A stretch of DNA of 32,492 bases from Deltaproteobacteria bacterium. GTDB lineage: Bacteria; Desulfobacterota; Desulfarculia; Adiutricales; JAFDHD01. Under the pieces are notes generated by a model, which saw only the letters and a program-made list of their open reading frames with translations, was not told the DNA's origin and searched no databases. Below, in pieces: positions 8,310-16,094 of the stretch. A program made the translations under genes and the position numbers. Within the stretch, counting starts at the first letter, position 1. Each line of letters starts with the position of its first letter. The stretch covers positions 1 through 32,492 of the forward strand of contig JAFDLS010000006.1 in assembly GCA_019306365.1 (NCBI GenBank). The letters run 5' to 3'.

Positions 8310-8352
8310 GCTGGCCTTCAATTCAATAAAATATTGAAGGCCAGCATTTTTT
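8310..8352 (+). terminator. Strong plus-strand hairpin with T tract
   Basis: Perfect 13-bp stem GCTGGCCTTCAAT / ATTGAAGGCCAGC (8310-8345, loop 10 nt) followed directly by ATTTTTT on the plus strand. It has the form of an intrinsic terminator, yet no plus-strand gene lies just upstream. It sits in the 5' region of the minus-strand lipoprotein gene. The rest of 8267-8585 shows nothing else recognisable. Confidence 0.6.
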
Positions 8353-8585
8353 ACGGATTTCGCACTATTTGTAACCTTGTTGATTTTTTTTAACGTTCTC
8401 AGGTGGTTTCCTTGAGATGACAGGTTTAATTGAAAAGCGTTTCAGATAACAACCGAAGCATTCATCTCCTTTTTTGCCTAAGAGTCAAACGACGGGGGGC
8501 TTTAAAAGCAAATTGTTATTTCCCCGGGGACCTCTTACTGAGCCGTATCTTGCCTGAATTTAAATTTTGTCTTCAATTTTTTTAA

Positions 8586-9347
8586 TTATCTATATTTCTC
8601 ACGCCGTTTTTTGCGAGAAGCGCGTTTCCAGTCCTGGCCTTTCTTCTCTTTCTTCTTTTTTTCTAATTGTTGGCGTCTCGTTGGATCCGGATCCCGGAAC
8701 GGATCCAGCACAAAGGTTCCAGGGGTAGTGGGTTCTGGAGCTGTTTGGGGTTTCTTTTTTTCAAGAACAGGTTTTTTCTTTGGCTGAGGAGGCGCATAGA
8801 AAAATTTGGGGCTCAATTCTTTGACCAAATAGATCAATTCCTGCGAACGATAAAAAATCGTGCCTTGTTGACTGGCCTTTGCCGCCTGGATCGTAAGTAG
8901 AATCGGTTGGATCTCCCGGCGGGAGCCCACGCGCAGGGCCATCTCCTTCGTCTGGAATAAGGGGACCCATGGCCACTGGCCAGGTTTGAGACCGTGTTGA
9001 TGGATAGCTGGGTAGGCCTTGCGCCGGGCGGCGTAATACAGCAGAGCAGGGGGGGTGGCTTCTGGAAACGGTCCCAGTTCAAGGTGTGAGTCCTCCGGCG
9101 CTACTCGCACCTGTTTGCCAACTATTTCAAACGAGGTGTCTTCCGGTTCTCTTATAAGTGTTTCCAGGTGACTTTCTCTTACAAACGACCAGCCTTCTTC
9201 CTCTCGCAGGGCGATCAGGAGTTCTTTGATTGAAATAAAACCCTCTTCATCCGTAAATAAACCGAATTCATCCGGCCTGCGGCCAAGTATATAAGCCAGC
9301 ATTCGGCTCAGGCTTTGTTTTTGCTGTTTGTGTTTTTGTTTTGCCAT
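8586..9347 (-). CDS. Tpt1/KptA-like (RNA 2'-phosphotransferase family) protein, likely non-canonical
   Basis: A 253-residue protein. The N-terminal region (about residues 12-95) has the KptA winged-helix layout: S-R-M-L-A-Y-I-L-G-R-R-P-D-E-F-G-L, then D-E-E-G-F-I-S-I-K-E-L-L. The middle (about 95-185) matches the ADP-ribosyl-binding half, with A-L-L-Y-Y-A, a G-L-K-P-G segment and an I-L-L-T-I-Q-A strand. KptA normally transfers a splice-junction 2'-phosphate from RNA to NAD+. Here the usual LRH, YHGT and RHHVHLS motifs read LGRRP, YYAA and WPWVPLF, so classical activity is doubtful. The C-terminal tail (about 190-253) is low-complexity and rich in Lys, Arg and Pro, likely binding nucleic acid. 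The 5' end and upstream DNA recur at 18718-18880. Confidence 0.72.
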   Translation of the reverse strand: MAKQKHKQQKQSLSRMLAYILGRRPDEFGLFTDEEGFISIKELLIALREEEGWSFVRESHLETLIREPEDTSFEIVGKQVRVAPEDSHLELGPFPEATPPALLYYAARRKAYPAIHQHGLKPGQWPWVPLFQTKEMALRVGSRREIQPILLTIQAAKASQQGTIFYRSQELIYLVKELSPKFFYAPPQPKKKPVLEKKKPQTAPEPTTPGTFVLDPFRDPDPTRRQQLEKKKKEKKGQDWKRASRKKRREKYR

Positions 9348-9433
9348 TCCTAAATTTATCCGGGCTTCCTCTCTTTGATTGGGATTTTAGCACGACAGGG
9401 AAATAAAAAAAAGGCCGGCTTGGTTAGCCGGCC
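9269..9433. repeat. 165-bp direct repeat, left copy (island boundary)
   Basis: About 95 percent identical to 18718-18880 and in the same orientation. It covers the first 26 or so codons of the kptA-like gene, its upstream region and the hairpin at 9413-9433. Differences are a few substitutions plus one-base length changes in T and A runs. Similarity stops abruptly at both ends. Confidence 0.9.
9413..9433 (-). terminator. Intrinsic terminator, minus strand (duplicated)
   Basis: Perfect 8-bp stem GGCCGGCT / AGCCGGCC with a 5-nt loop, followed on the minus strand by eight T. The same terminator stands after hsp20 at 18860-18880. Here it faces island DNA, so it is probably a carried-over copy of the hsp20 terminator. 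Confidence 0.8.
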
Positions 9434-9485
9434 CCAGACCGTTGACAAAGTCCCCACTGTGGCGCCTGTCTTCTTTTAATAATTT

Positions 9486-9640
9486 GAGGCCTCTGCAAAA
9501 CTTCGTCCTTTAGGTGACCTCATGAGCGCCGCTTCGCTGACGCGGCGGCGGCATATATCAGACTCAAATTTAAGTCCTCGAAATACTTGGTAATATTCCT
9601 GCGGGTTAAATTTTTTCTCCGCGATTTTGACCAAAACACT
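9486..9640 (+). mobile_element. MITE-like repeat, copy B (right end lost)
   Basis: Left terminal repeat GAGGCCTCTGCAAAAC at 9486 and the internal GCGCCGCTTCGCT, CTCAAATTTAAGTCC and TTCCTGCGGGTTAAATTTT blocks match the family. The right 16-bp end is missing; similarity fades after the GCGATTTT block near 9640. Confidence 0.75.
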
Positions 9641-9679
9641 AATATTAAAATAGCTTCTGTCAACTTGGGATAAAAAACA

Positions 9680-9713
9680 ACGGGCGGCCTTGGATTAACT
9701 CAAGACCGCCCGT
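9680..9713 (-). terminator. Intrinsic terminator of the solute-binding protein gene
   Basis: Stem ACGGGCGG-x-CTTG / CAAG-x-CCGCCCGT (one internal mismatch, loop 8 nt), followed on the minus strand by TTGTTTTTTAT. It lies about 30 bp beyond the stop codon of the gene ending at 9745. Confidence 0.8.
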
Positions 9714-9744
9714 AATGAGCCTTTAAATCAGCTTCAATGCGAAA

Positions 9745-11631
9745 TTATGGATGACCATCCTTGAACCATAAAGGATGTGTCCATCTGAACGCTTCTCTAT
9801 GTTCCAGATACATCTTATTGTTCCAGCCCATAACGTTTTTACGCCAGGCCCTGATCTCCATGGAATACCATAACCAGGCGTCTTCATAGTTGTCATAAAG
9901 GACTTTTTCGAGTTCAAAATAATTTTTCTGTCTCTGATCCGGATCCACCAATTCACGGCCGGCTTCAATAAGCTCAATGGCCTTCTGATTGGCGGATCGG
10001 CCGTAATTGAAACCGCCCTGGGTATGATACATTCCGGTTGCAGCCAGGTCCGGATCGTGCACCCAGGGCCACATACCAAAGAGAATATCATACTCGAGGT
10101 TTTTCAGCCGGTCTGAAACAGCGACCTTATCCAATGCCTCCAGTTCCCAGTCTATGCCAACTCTCGCCAGCATAGCCTTCACAGCCACGCCAACCGATTG
10201 AGACTCCGGATTGTTGGGTACATTGCCTTTTATTTTCAGGCCTTGAGCATAACCGGCTTCAGCCAGAAGCTTTTTAGACAACTCGGGATCATAGGCCACC
10301 GGTTTCAAATTGGGGTTGTGAGCCCAGTGATCCACAGGGTACAAGCAACTGGCGATTCTGGCCAAACCAAACTGCGTTCCAGCGATCAGGGCTTTCCTGT
10401 CGATCGCATGAGAGATAGCCTTACGCACTCGAATGTCCTGACACACCCCTTTTGTATGGTTAAAAAATAAATAGTTTACGTGAGGCACGGGATTGACATG
10501 AAATGTGAGACGCGGGTCGTTCTTGACTATTTCATACTGAGATTTATTAATGTCCATCTCATCGACTTTGCCCGCTTTTAGATTGGCGAGTTGAATCGAA
10601 GGGTCAGGGATGACCGGAAATTTGATCCCATCGAAATAAGGCATGTCAGGACGCCCGACATGCTTACCGAACCACCAGTTAGGGTTCCTTTTAAGCAGGA
10701 GATAGTTGCCGGGCTTGGCGGTATCAAGCATGTAAGGGCCGCTGCCAACCGGGTGTGTATCTAAATTTTGAGCTCCTTTGGCTTTAGCAGCCGCGTCATC
10801 GGCCTTTTTTTGCGCCGAGATGGCGGCCTTACGCGCTTTTTCCGCCTTTTTTTTGGCCTTCTCCGCTTCGGCGCCACCCTTGGAAACGGCTTTCTTGGCT
10901 TCTGCTTCAGCTTTGACCGCCTTGGTTTTCGCGGCTTTGGCCTTTTTAGCTAACTTCTTCGCTTCCCCCAAAGCCACGTCCCCTTTAAGGGCCTTGGCTG
11001 ATATCACCATTCCGGGAACGCTGTTTAAGATACCGAGAGCTCCAGCCCATGGTCTTTTTGTATGCAGCTTGACAGTGTATTCATCCACCACCTCGACCTT
11101 TTTAATCGGCTTGAGCCAGGCCCGGCTCCATGCTCCGTTTTTTTTGTTCTTGATCCAATCAATCTGATATTTGAAACCTTCTGCGTTAAAAAAGGAGCCA
11201 TCATGAAACTGAACGCCTTTTCTCAACCGCATAATGATGGTAACCGGATCGACGTACTCCCAGGATTCAGCCATAAATGGGGTTGAGGGTTTGTATTCAC
11301 CATTAATCCAAATAAGTCTGTCGTACATAAAATTTATGGGTATCCAGGAATTAACCGGCCAGTGGTTTGGGTTCATCAAACCGACGTATTTCGAGGCGGC
11401 GATGCGGTACACGCCGCCTCGTACCGGTTTGGTTGGCCAGTACCTTTCACCATATTCCATCCAGGAGGTCTCGTCTTGTGAGCTCTCCTGTCCCATCACT
11501 GGAAGCACCAACGGAGAAATCAATAAACATAAGGCCGCCAGAACGAATACGCTAAAGCTATACCATACGGGCATCCCGGCCATTGGAGCAACAAGTCCAT
11601 TGGAGCTTAACGCTTTCTTTTTTTCTCCCAT
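9745..11631 (-). CDS. ABC transporter family-5 solute-binding protein with Lys/Ala-rich insert
   Basis: Periplasmic binding protein of the OppA/DppA/NikA class (SBP_bac_5). A signal or anchor segment occupies about residues 21-47. The fold signature appears at 110-150 (Y-K-P-S-T-P-F-M-A-E-S-W, L-R-K-G-V-Q-F-H-D-G). Later landmarks are P-V-G-S-G-P-Y-M-L (about 294-302) and D-I-R-V-R-K-A-I-S-H-A-I-D-R. Residues about 218-288 are a foreign-looking, highly charged Ala/Lys/Glu helix that other members lack; without it the length is near the family norm (about 555). No permease or ATPase gene is in the window, so it is an orphan component. The ligand (peptide, sugar acid, nickel or aromatic) cannot be read from the sequence. 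It lies 101 bp after the flavoprotein gene in the same direction, probably under the same control. Confidence 0.9.
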   Translation of the reverse strand: MGEKKKALSSNGLVAPMAGMPVWYSFSVFVLAALCLLISPLVLPVMGQESSQDETSWMEYGERYWPTKPVRGGVYRIAASKYVGLMNPNHWPVNSWIPINFMYDRLIWINGEYKPSTPFMAESWEYVDPVTIIMRLRKGVQFHDGSFFNAEGFKYQIDWIKNKKNGAWSRAWLKPIKKVEVVDEYTVKLHTKRPWAGALGILNSVPGMVISAKALKGDVALGEAKKLAKKAKAAKTKAVKAEAEAKKAVSKGGAEAEKAKKKAEKARKAAISAQKKADDAAAKAKGAQNLDTHPVGSGPYMLDTAKPGNYLLLKRNPNWWFGKHVGRPDMPYFDGIKFPVIPDPSIQLANLKAGKVDEMDINKSQYEIVKNDPRLTFHVNPVPHVNYLFFNHTKGVCQDIRVRKAISHAIDRKALIAGTQFGLARIASCLYPVDHWAHNPNLKPVAYDPELSKKLLAEAGYAQGLKIKGNVPNNPESQSVGVAVKAMLARVGIDWELEALDKVAVSDRLKNLEYDILFGMWPWVHDPDLAATGMYHTQGGFNYGRSANQKAIELIEAGRELVDPDQRQKNYFELEKVLYDNYEDAWLWYSMEIRAWRKNVMGWNNKMYLEHREAFRWTHPLWFKDGHP

Positions 11632-11732
11632 CCTACTGCCTTCCTTTCAAATTGTCTAAACAGGTTTCAGACGCAACCAAAATCAACTTGATATGCTTCT
11701 CCTCAATCGCGATAATCCTCCATGTTTAAGCG

Positions 11733-13178
11733 CTAATCAGAAATCCCGGCCAAACTCTTAGCCCACTCTTTTTTAGTTTCAAGATCGCTCTCCCGCTCGA
11801 TGAGAAGTTTCTGGCCTTGCGGTGAGCCCGCTCCGTGAAGAGCTTCGCTAAGAAAGTACACAGATCCTTGACCGTAGCAAAAATACTCAATGAGCCGCAT
11901 AAGTTTCATACGATTCTCAGTTGGAACCCCGTCAACGCCTTTGAGGTATTTATTTACATATTTTCCGATTATCGGATCAGTAAAATCCTTGTGAGACGGC
12001 ATGGTCGCCACCAGCCCTCCGGCGATATCTTCAGCCAGCCGAGCGATTTCATAAGTCAATCGACCTACATGCAGCTTGGTGACATTGGTATACATAAGGT
12101 TCACGTTGAATATGCCCGAGGGTGTACTGTATCCTTCGACGCAACTGGTCAGGCCGCAGGCATAAATAGTTCTGGCCATATGCACCATTTCCGTGAGTTT
12201 GTCGCGAATGATTGAATTTTTCGCCGTGCCGTTATATTCAGCCATGAGAGCGGCCGCGCCGATCACGATATCCGCAATAGCGCTTTTACCCGCGCCGTAG
12301 CAATTGCGGTGATACCCGGCAAAACGATGGATCATGGGAAAGGACCATTTCCATTCCCCGCACATGAAGACTCTATCCCAAGGAACAAAGACGTCATCGA
12401 AGATCATAAGGGTTTCATTGCCGCCTTGATTAATGCCGCCCAAATCGAAGAGGTCCCCTTCAAGCCTGCGCGTATCGGAAGGCTGACGTCCCATAATGTG
12501 AAAAAGACCTTCAGCATCCGCAGGCACCGCAAAGGCTACCGCGTAATCCTGCTCTTCCTCTCTCAAGGTCGTACATGGAGCGACAATGTGTTCATGGGCG
12601 TGCACGGCTACTGACTGATGCATCTTTGCTCCCCGAACCACGATGCCATCGCTTTTCTTTTCCACGACCCTGACATACATATCAGGATCAGATTGCTGAA
12701 TAGGCCGAAGACTGCGATTGCCCTTAGGATCGGTAATGGCCCCGCTGATGGTAAAATCATTGTCCTGGATATATTTAAGATACTTAAGAAACCTTGGATG
12801 ATATTCCGTTCCCAGATCATCGTCCATTTCATAGCTTACACTCCCAATAGCGTTGATCGCGTCCGCCCCTACGGTTCGGGAGTTTCCTCGCCCGGTAAGC
12901 CGGGCGGTTATCTGGATCATTTTGTATTTCTTGATCAGGTCTTCAGCGTTTTTCCAAAATGTTACGCATCGGTTCACCTTCTCGCCGGATTCCAGGGTTG
13001 CCGTGAAAAGTTCCTCGTATTCCGGGTTGAAACAGAGTTCATAAGTGAGGGCCACTGAATTCAGAGCGGGCTGTGCCAGCGGATGTTCCGTGATATTGAT
13101 CAGTTCCCCCATGAAATAAACTCGTTTTTTGATTTTTGTCATGCTTTCCACGTATTGTTCTGCTGTCATCAAAGCCAT
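11733..13178 (-). CDS. AbfD/HpaB-family flavoprotein lacking the Fe-S ligands
   Basis: A 481-residue member of the family that holds 4-hydroxybutyryl-CoA dehydratase (AbfD) and 4-hydroxyphenylacetate 3-monooxygenase (HpaB). Length and order match: N-terminal helical domain, H-E-H-I-V-A-P (195-201), a flavin-contacting middle domain, F-D-D-V-F-V-P-W-D-R-V (260-270), and a C-terminal helical domain. AbfD binds [4Fe-4S] through Cys99, Cys103, His292 and Cys299. Here the equivalents, from my motif alignment, are Gly98, Thr102, His290 and Gly297. The protein should therefore bind FAD but not the cluster, and is not expected to act as AbfD. HpaB-type hydroxylation needs O2 and a reductase, neither evident here. 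Shine-Dalgarno AAGGAG is well placed. It is the first gene of the minus arm facing the LacI operators. Confidence 0.87.
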   Translation of the reverse strand: MALMTAEQYVESMTKIKKRVYFMGELINITEHPLAQPALNSVALTYELCFNPEYEELFTATLESGEKVNRCVTFWKNAEDLIKKYKMIQITARLTGRGNSRTVGADAINAIGSVSYEMDDDLGTEYHPRFLKYLKYIQDNDFTISGAITDPKGNRSLRPIQQSDPDMYVRVVEKKSDGIVVRGAKMHQSVAVHAHEHIVAPCTTLREEEQDYAVAFAVPADAEGLFHIMGRQPSDTRRLEGDLFDLGGINQGGNETLMIFDDVFVPWDRVFMCGEWKWSFPMIHRFAGYHRNCYGAGKSAIADIVIGAAALMAEYNGTAKNSIIRDKLTEMVHMARTIYACGLTSCVEGYSTPSGIFNVNLMYTNVTKLHVGRLTYEIARLAEDIAGGLVATMPSHKDFTDPIIGKYVNKYLKGVDGVPTENRMKLMRLIEYFCYGQGSVYFLSEALHGAGSPQGQKLLIERESDLETKKEWAKSLAGISD

Positions 13179-13289
13179 GGTGAATATCTCCTTAAAATCT
13201 TGATTGGTAAATTAAAATCGAACCTTGAGTTGTTTTTCAAAAAGGTTTTTTTGTTTTTAATTACTAAAAATCACCTAAATAGTTATTAT

Positions 13290-13303
13290 TGAAACCGTTT
13301 TCA
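13290..13303 (-). promoter_or_regulatory. LacI-type operator O1 (minus arm)
   Basis: Read on the minus strand the site is TGAAAACGGTTTCA, an imperfect palindrome with the central CG typical of LacI-family operators. It lies 39 bp downstream of a minus-strand TTGACA (13342-13337) and 112 bp before the flavoprotein start. The -10 hexamer for that promoter is not clear. The regulator is presumably the LacI protein encoded at 15016. Confidence 0.6.
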
Positions 13304-13426
13304 TTTTTTTTGACAGGTATCACCCTTATCCATTTTTGTCAAGAATTATTTTCATTCATCAAGAGATCATTTTTTGGCTAATTGATTTAATTAATTGAAA
13401 AATAAAATTAAAAATTTCATTTTCAC

Positions 13427-13454
13427 TTGACATCTTTATCTTTTTACATAATAT
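13427..13454 (+). promoter_or_regulatory. Promoter of the plus arm (UroD-LacI-epimerase-LarA)
   Basis: TTGACA (13427-13432), a 16-nt spacer and TAATAT (13449-13454) predict a start near 13461. The operator at 13463-13476 lies at about +2 to +16, where a bound repressor would block initiation. The transcript would have a leader of about 370 nt (to 13834), with no gene I can support and one modest hairpin (about 13524-13556). Confidence 0.6.
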
Positions 13455-13462
13455 TCATGATA

Positions 13463-13476
13463 TGAAAACGGTTGCA
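13463..13476 (+). promoter_or_regulatory. LacI-type operator O2 (plus arm)
   Basis: TGAAAACGGTTGCA differs at one position from O1 read on its own transcribed strand. Both operators point the same way relative to their promoters and lie 36-39 bp after a TTGACA. The paired sites, 160 bp apart, suit co-repression or looping by one LacI dimer or tetramer. Confidence 0.62.
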
Positions 13477-13834
13477 GTAAATAGAAAGATTCACAAACAG
13501 TAATGTACTAATTCAGCCCGGTTGCCGAATTAACCGTCAGGGCGGTTCGGAGAATGTTTCTAAAATAATGACCGTTGATAGGGGTAAAAGCCATCAAATA
13601 AAAATTGAACGATCTGTCTGGATTGATTACCAGAAACATTTTCCCTTTAATCAAGACAATTGCTTGAATGTTTAAAGAATCCAAAAGCGGCGATGGTGGC
13701 GGCAACCGCTCCCATTGGCCGGGTATAATTTATAAGGAAGGGTTTCAAAAAAATAACAACCTGGTAGAAAGAGCTGCGGCGAAGGCCCTATAATCTCGAC
13801 TCAGTTTTTTGTTAATAATACAAGAGAGACGCTT

Positions 13835-14977
13835 ATGGAAAAGTTATCATCACGAGAAAGAGTATTAGCGGCGCTTAATCATGAGGAACCTGACAGAGTT
13901 CCCCTAGACCTGGGGGGAAACGCGACAACAATCGAGGCAGCGCCTTATGAAGAGCTTAAAAAGCATTTGGGGATAAAAGGCGAACCCAGGCTTTTTGTCA
14001 GGGATCATGTGGACCCGCCGGAAGAATTGCTGAAAAAGCTCCATATAGACACACGATACGTCAGGCTGAAACCGCCCCGTCATTTCAAAATCCAGATTGA
14101 TTCAGACAATTCTTATCTTGATGAATGGGGCACCAGGTGGAAAAAAGCTGAATCTAGCTTATACTGGGATCCTGTTGATTATCCTTTAAAAGATGCCACT
14201 ATAGATGACTTGGAATCCTATCCATGGCCGGACCCTGGCGATCCGGGAAGAATAGAGGGATTAAGAGAAGAAGCAAAAAAACTGCGAGAGAGCGCTCAGT
14301 ACGCCATTGTAGCTGACGCGATAGGCCTGGGCGTCTTTGAATCATCATGGGTACTTCTCAGGGGGCCTGAGCGGTTTTTCATGGATATGGCTCTGGACAA
14401 ACCTTTTGTTAACGCTCTCTTGGAAAAATTAACAGATTTGCATATTAAGTTTCATCAAAATTACCTCGACGCGGTCGGTGAGTTTATTGACGTGATTGCT
14501 GTCAGTGATGACCTGGGGGGTGAAAATGGGCCCTTGATTTCTCCGGCCTCCTATGAAGAACTGATAAAGCCTTTCCAGAAAAAACTCTGGAAATCCATAA
14601 AAAACAACACGGAAGCCTTTTTGTTCCTGCACAGCTGCGGGAGCATTCACAGGTTTATACCAGACCTGATAGAACTGGGCGTAGACATTATCAACCCGGT
14701 TCAGGTAGCGGCCAGGGATATGGATACCAGGAAACTTAAAGAAGAATTTGGTGATAAAATTACTTTTTGGGGCGCTGTTGACACCCAGAGGATTCTTCCT
14801 TTTGGTTCACCTGATGATGTTGAGCGTGAGGTCAAAAAACGAATCTCGGATCTAGCCCCTGGCGGCGGCTACGTACTTAGCGCCGTTCATAATATTCAAG
14901 CGGGAGTGAGTCCGGAAAATGTTTGCAGGATGTACGAAACGGCCCGTCAATACGGGAAATACCCTGTTGATATTTAA
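13835..14977 (+). CDS. UroD-family (corrinoid methyltransferase type) protein
   Basis: A 380-residue member of the uroporphyrinogen decarboxylase superfamily, MtaA/CmuA branch, not a heme enzyme. The start S-S-R-E-R-V-L-A-A-L-N-H-E-E-P-D-R-V-P and the segment L-H-S-C-G-S-I are hallmarks of the zinc-dependent cobalamin:thiol methyltransferase group, where H-x-C supplies two zinc ligands. The third ligand, normally Cys near the C-terminus, reads His in S-A-V-H-N-I-Q-A-G-V-S-P-E-N (about residue 350). Such proteins take part in O- or N-demethylation together with a corrinoid protein, but no corrinoid protein gene is in the window. It is the first gene of the plus arm and should be derepressed with the rest of the island. 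Substrate unknown. Confidence 0.85.
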   Translation: MEKLSSRERVLAALNHEEPDRVPLDLGGNATTIEAAPYEELKKHLGIKGEPRLFVRDHVDPPEELLKKLHIDTRYVRLKPPRHFKIQIDSDNSYLDEWGTRWKKAESSLYWDPVDYPLKDATIDDLESYPWPDPGDPGRIEGLREEAKKLRESAQYAIVADAIGLGVFESSWVLLRGPERFFMDMALDKPFVNALLEKLTDLHIKFHQNYLDAVGEFIDVIAVSDDLGGENGPLISPASYEELIKPFQKKLWKSIKNNTEAFLFLHSCGSIHRFIPDLIELGVDIINPVQVAARDMDTRKLKEEFGDKITFWGAVDTQRILPFGSPDDVEREVKKRISDLAPGGGYVLSAVHNIQAGVSPENVCRMYETARQYGKYPVDI

Positions 14978-15015
14978 TGGTTCGCGTGAACTGATATTTG
15001 AAAATTGGAATTAAG

Positions 15016-16047
15016 ATGGGAAAAATAACTATCAAGGAAATAGCCAAACTCGCGGGAGTTTCTAACGCGACCGTTTCTAGAGTCATACATTCCCCTCACC
15101 TGGTCAATCAAAAAACACGGGAACGTATCCAGCAGGTCATGGAAAGCAACAACTATGTCTACGATGCCGTTGCCGGTGATCTATCCCGGAAAAAGGCTTC
15201 AGTAATTGGCCTCATCATTCCAACAATTAAAAACTCGATCTTCAGCAGTACGGTCTACGGCATTCAGGAAAAAGCTGAAGAAGGAGGATACACAACCATA
15301 ATCGGTAACTCCAATTATGACACCAAATCCGAACTAAACATCATGACGCTTTTTCAGCAGCGGCGAATCGCCGGACTGATCCTGACCGGATTGTCAGAGG
15401 GAGTTTCGAAAAGGATCAGGGAATTTATGCAGCTTGGTATCCCTAGTGTGGTGACCTGGGAAAAACTGGATTCAAGCGATATATGCTATGCGGGCTTTGA
15501 CAACTTCAAAGCCGCTTACTCAATGACCAACCACTTGATCGGCCTCCGACATAAACGGATCGGACTCATCATCGGGCCCTACACCAGAGTAAGAAGGGTT
15601 CGAAGCCGTCTAGACGGATACAAGACGGCCCTAAACGAGCACAGCATTCCTTTTGATTCTGATTTTATCTTTGAATCCGAGTACACCCTGGTTGACGGCA
15701 AGGAGGCCATGCAAAGGCTTCTATCATTACCTGATCCTCCCACAGCGGTATTCGCGGCCAGCGACGTGCTGGCCATGGGAGCTTTGACAGCCGTAAAAGA
15801 AAATGGCCTGAGGGTGCCTCAAGACATCTCGATCGCTGGGTTTGATGACCTTGATTTCACCGCCTACTTGGACCCTCCTCTCACCACGGTCAGAATTCCC
15901 GCCTTTGAAATGGGGCAGTTGGCCGTGAAAATGCTTTTTGAAATGATAGATGGAGAGATGAATCAAGTGCGGCAATACTGTCTGGACACGGATCTGATTA
16001 TCAGACAATCCTGCGCCGAACCCGCTTTAGACAATATAAGCCTTTAA
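15016..16047 (+). CDS. LacI-family transcriptional regulator
   Basis: A 343-residue repressor of the catabolic LacI/GalR type. The helix-turn-helix is at the N-terminus (I-T-I-K-E-I-A-K-L-A-G-V-S-N-A-T-V-S-R-V, residues 4-23). The hinge helix (D-L-S-R-K-K-A) follows, then a periplasmic-binding-like sensor domain with V-I-G-L-I-I-P-T and A-S-D-V-L-A-M-G-A-L-T-A and I-S-I-A-G-F-D-D motifs. ATG 15016 gives the normal N-terminus; a TTG at 14998 would add six residues. It lies 38 bp after the UroD gene, so it is probably in the operon it controls, with operators at 13290 and 13463. The inducer is unknown but is likely a substrate or intermediate of the island enzymes. Confidence 0.95.
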   Translation: MGKITIKEIAKLAGVSNATVSRVIHSPHLVNQKTRERIQQVMESNNYVYDAVAGDLSRKKASVIGLIIPTIKNSIFSSTVYGIQEKAEEGGYTTIIGNSNYDTKSELNIMTLFQQRRIAGLILTGLSEGVSKRIREFMQLGIPSVVTWEKLDSSDICYAGFDNFKAAYSMTNHLIGLRHKRIGLIIGPYTRVRRVRSRLDGYKTALNEHSIPFDSDFIFESEYTLVDGKEAMQRLLSLPDPPTAVFAASDVLAMGALTAVKENGLRVPQDISIAGFDDLDFTAYLDPPLTTVRIPAFEMGQLAVKMLFEMIDGEMNQVRQYCLDTDLIIRQSCAEPALDNISL

Positions 16048-16094
16048 TAAAATTCAAGTAATCAATTAACTGAAGTTTATAGGAAGAAAGTGAA

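Noticed and set aside
10768-11167. Plus-strand ORFs opposite the Lys/Ala-rich insert
   Set aside because: They are a by-product of the low-complexity GC-biased tract; the products are Ala/Phe/Leu-rich with no ribosome sites.
9745-11631. Assignment of the binding protein as the nickel-binding NikA serving the LarA-like enzyme
   Set aside because: It is attractive because LarA needs nickel, but family-5 proteins bind many ligands and no diagnostic residues can be read here.
13508-13705. 65-codon minus-strand ORF in the leader of the UroD operon
   Set aside because: No ribosome site and no recognisable product. It lies antisense to the expected leader transcript.
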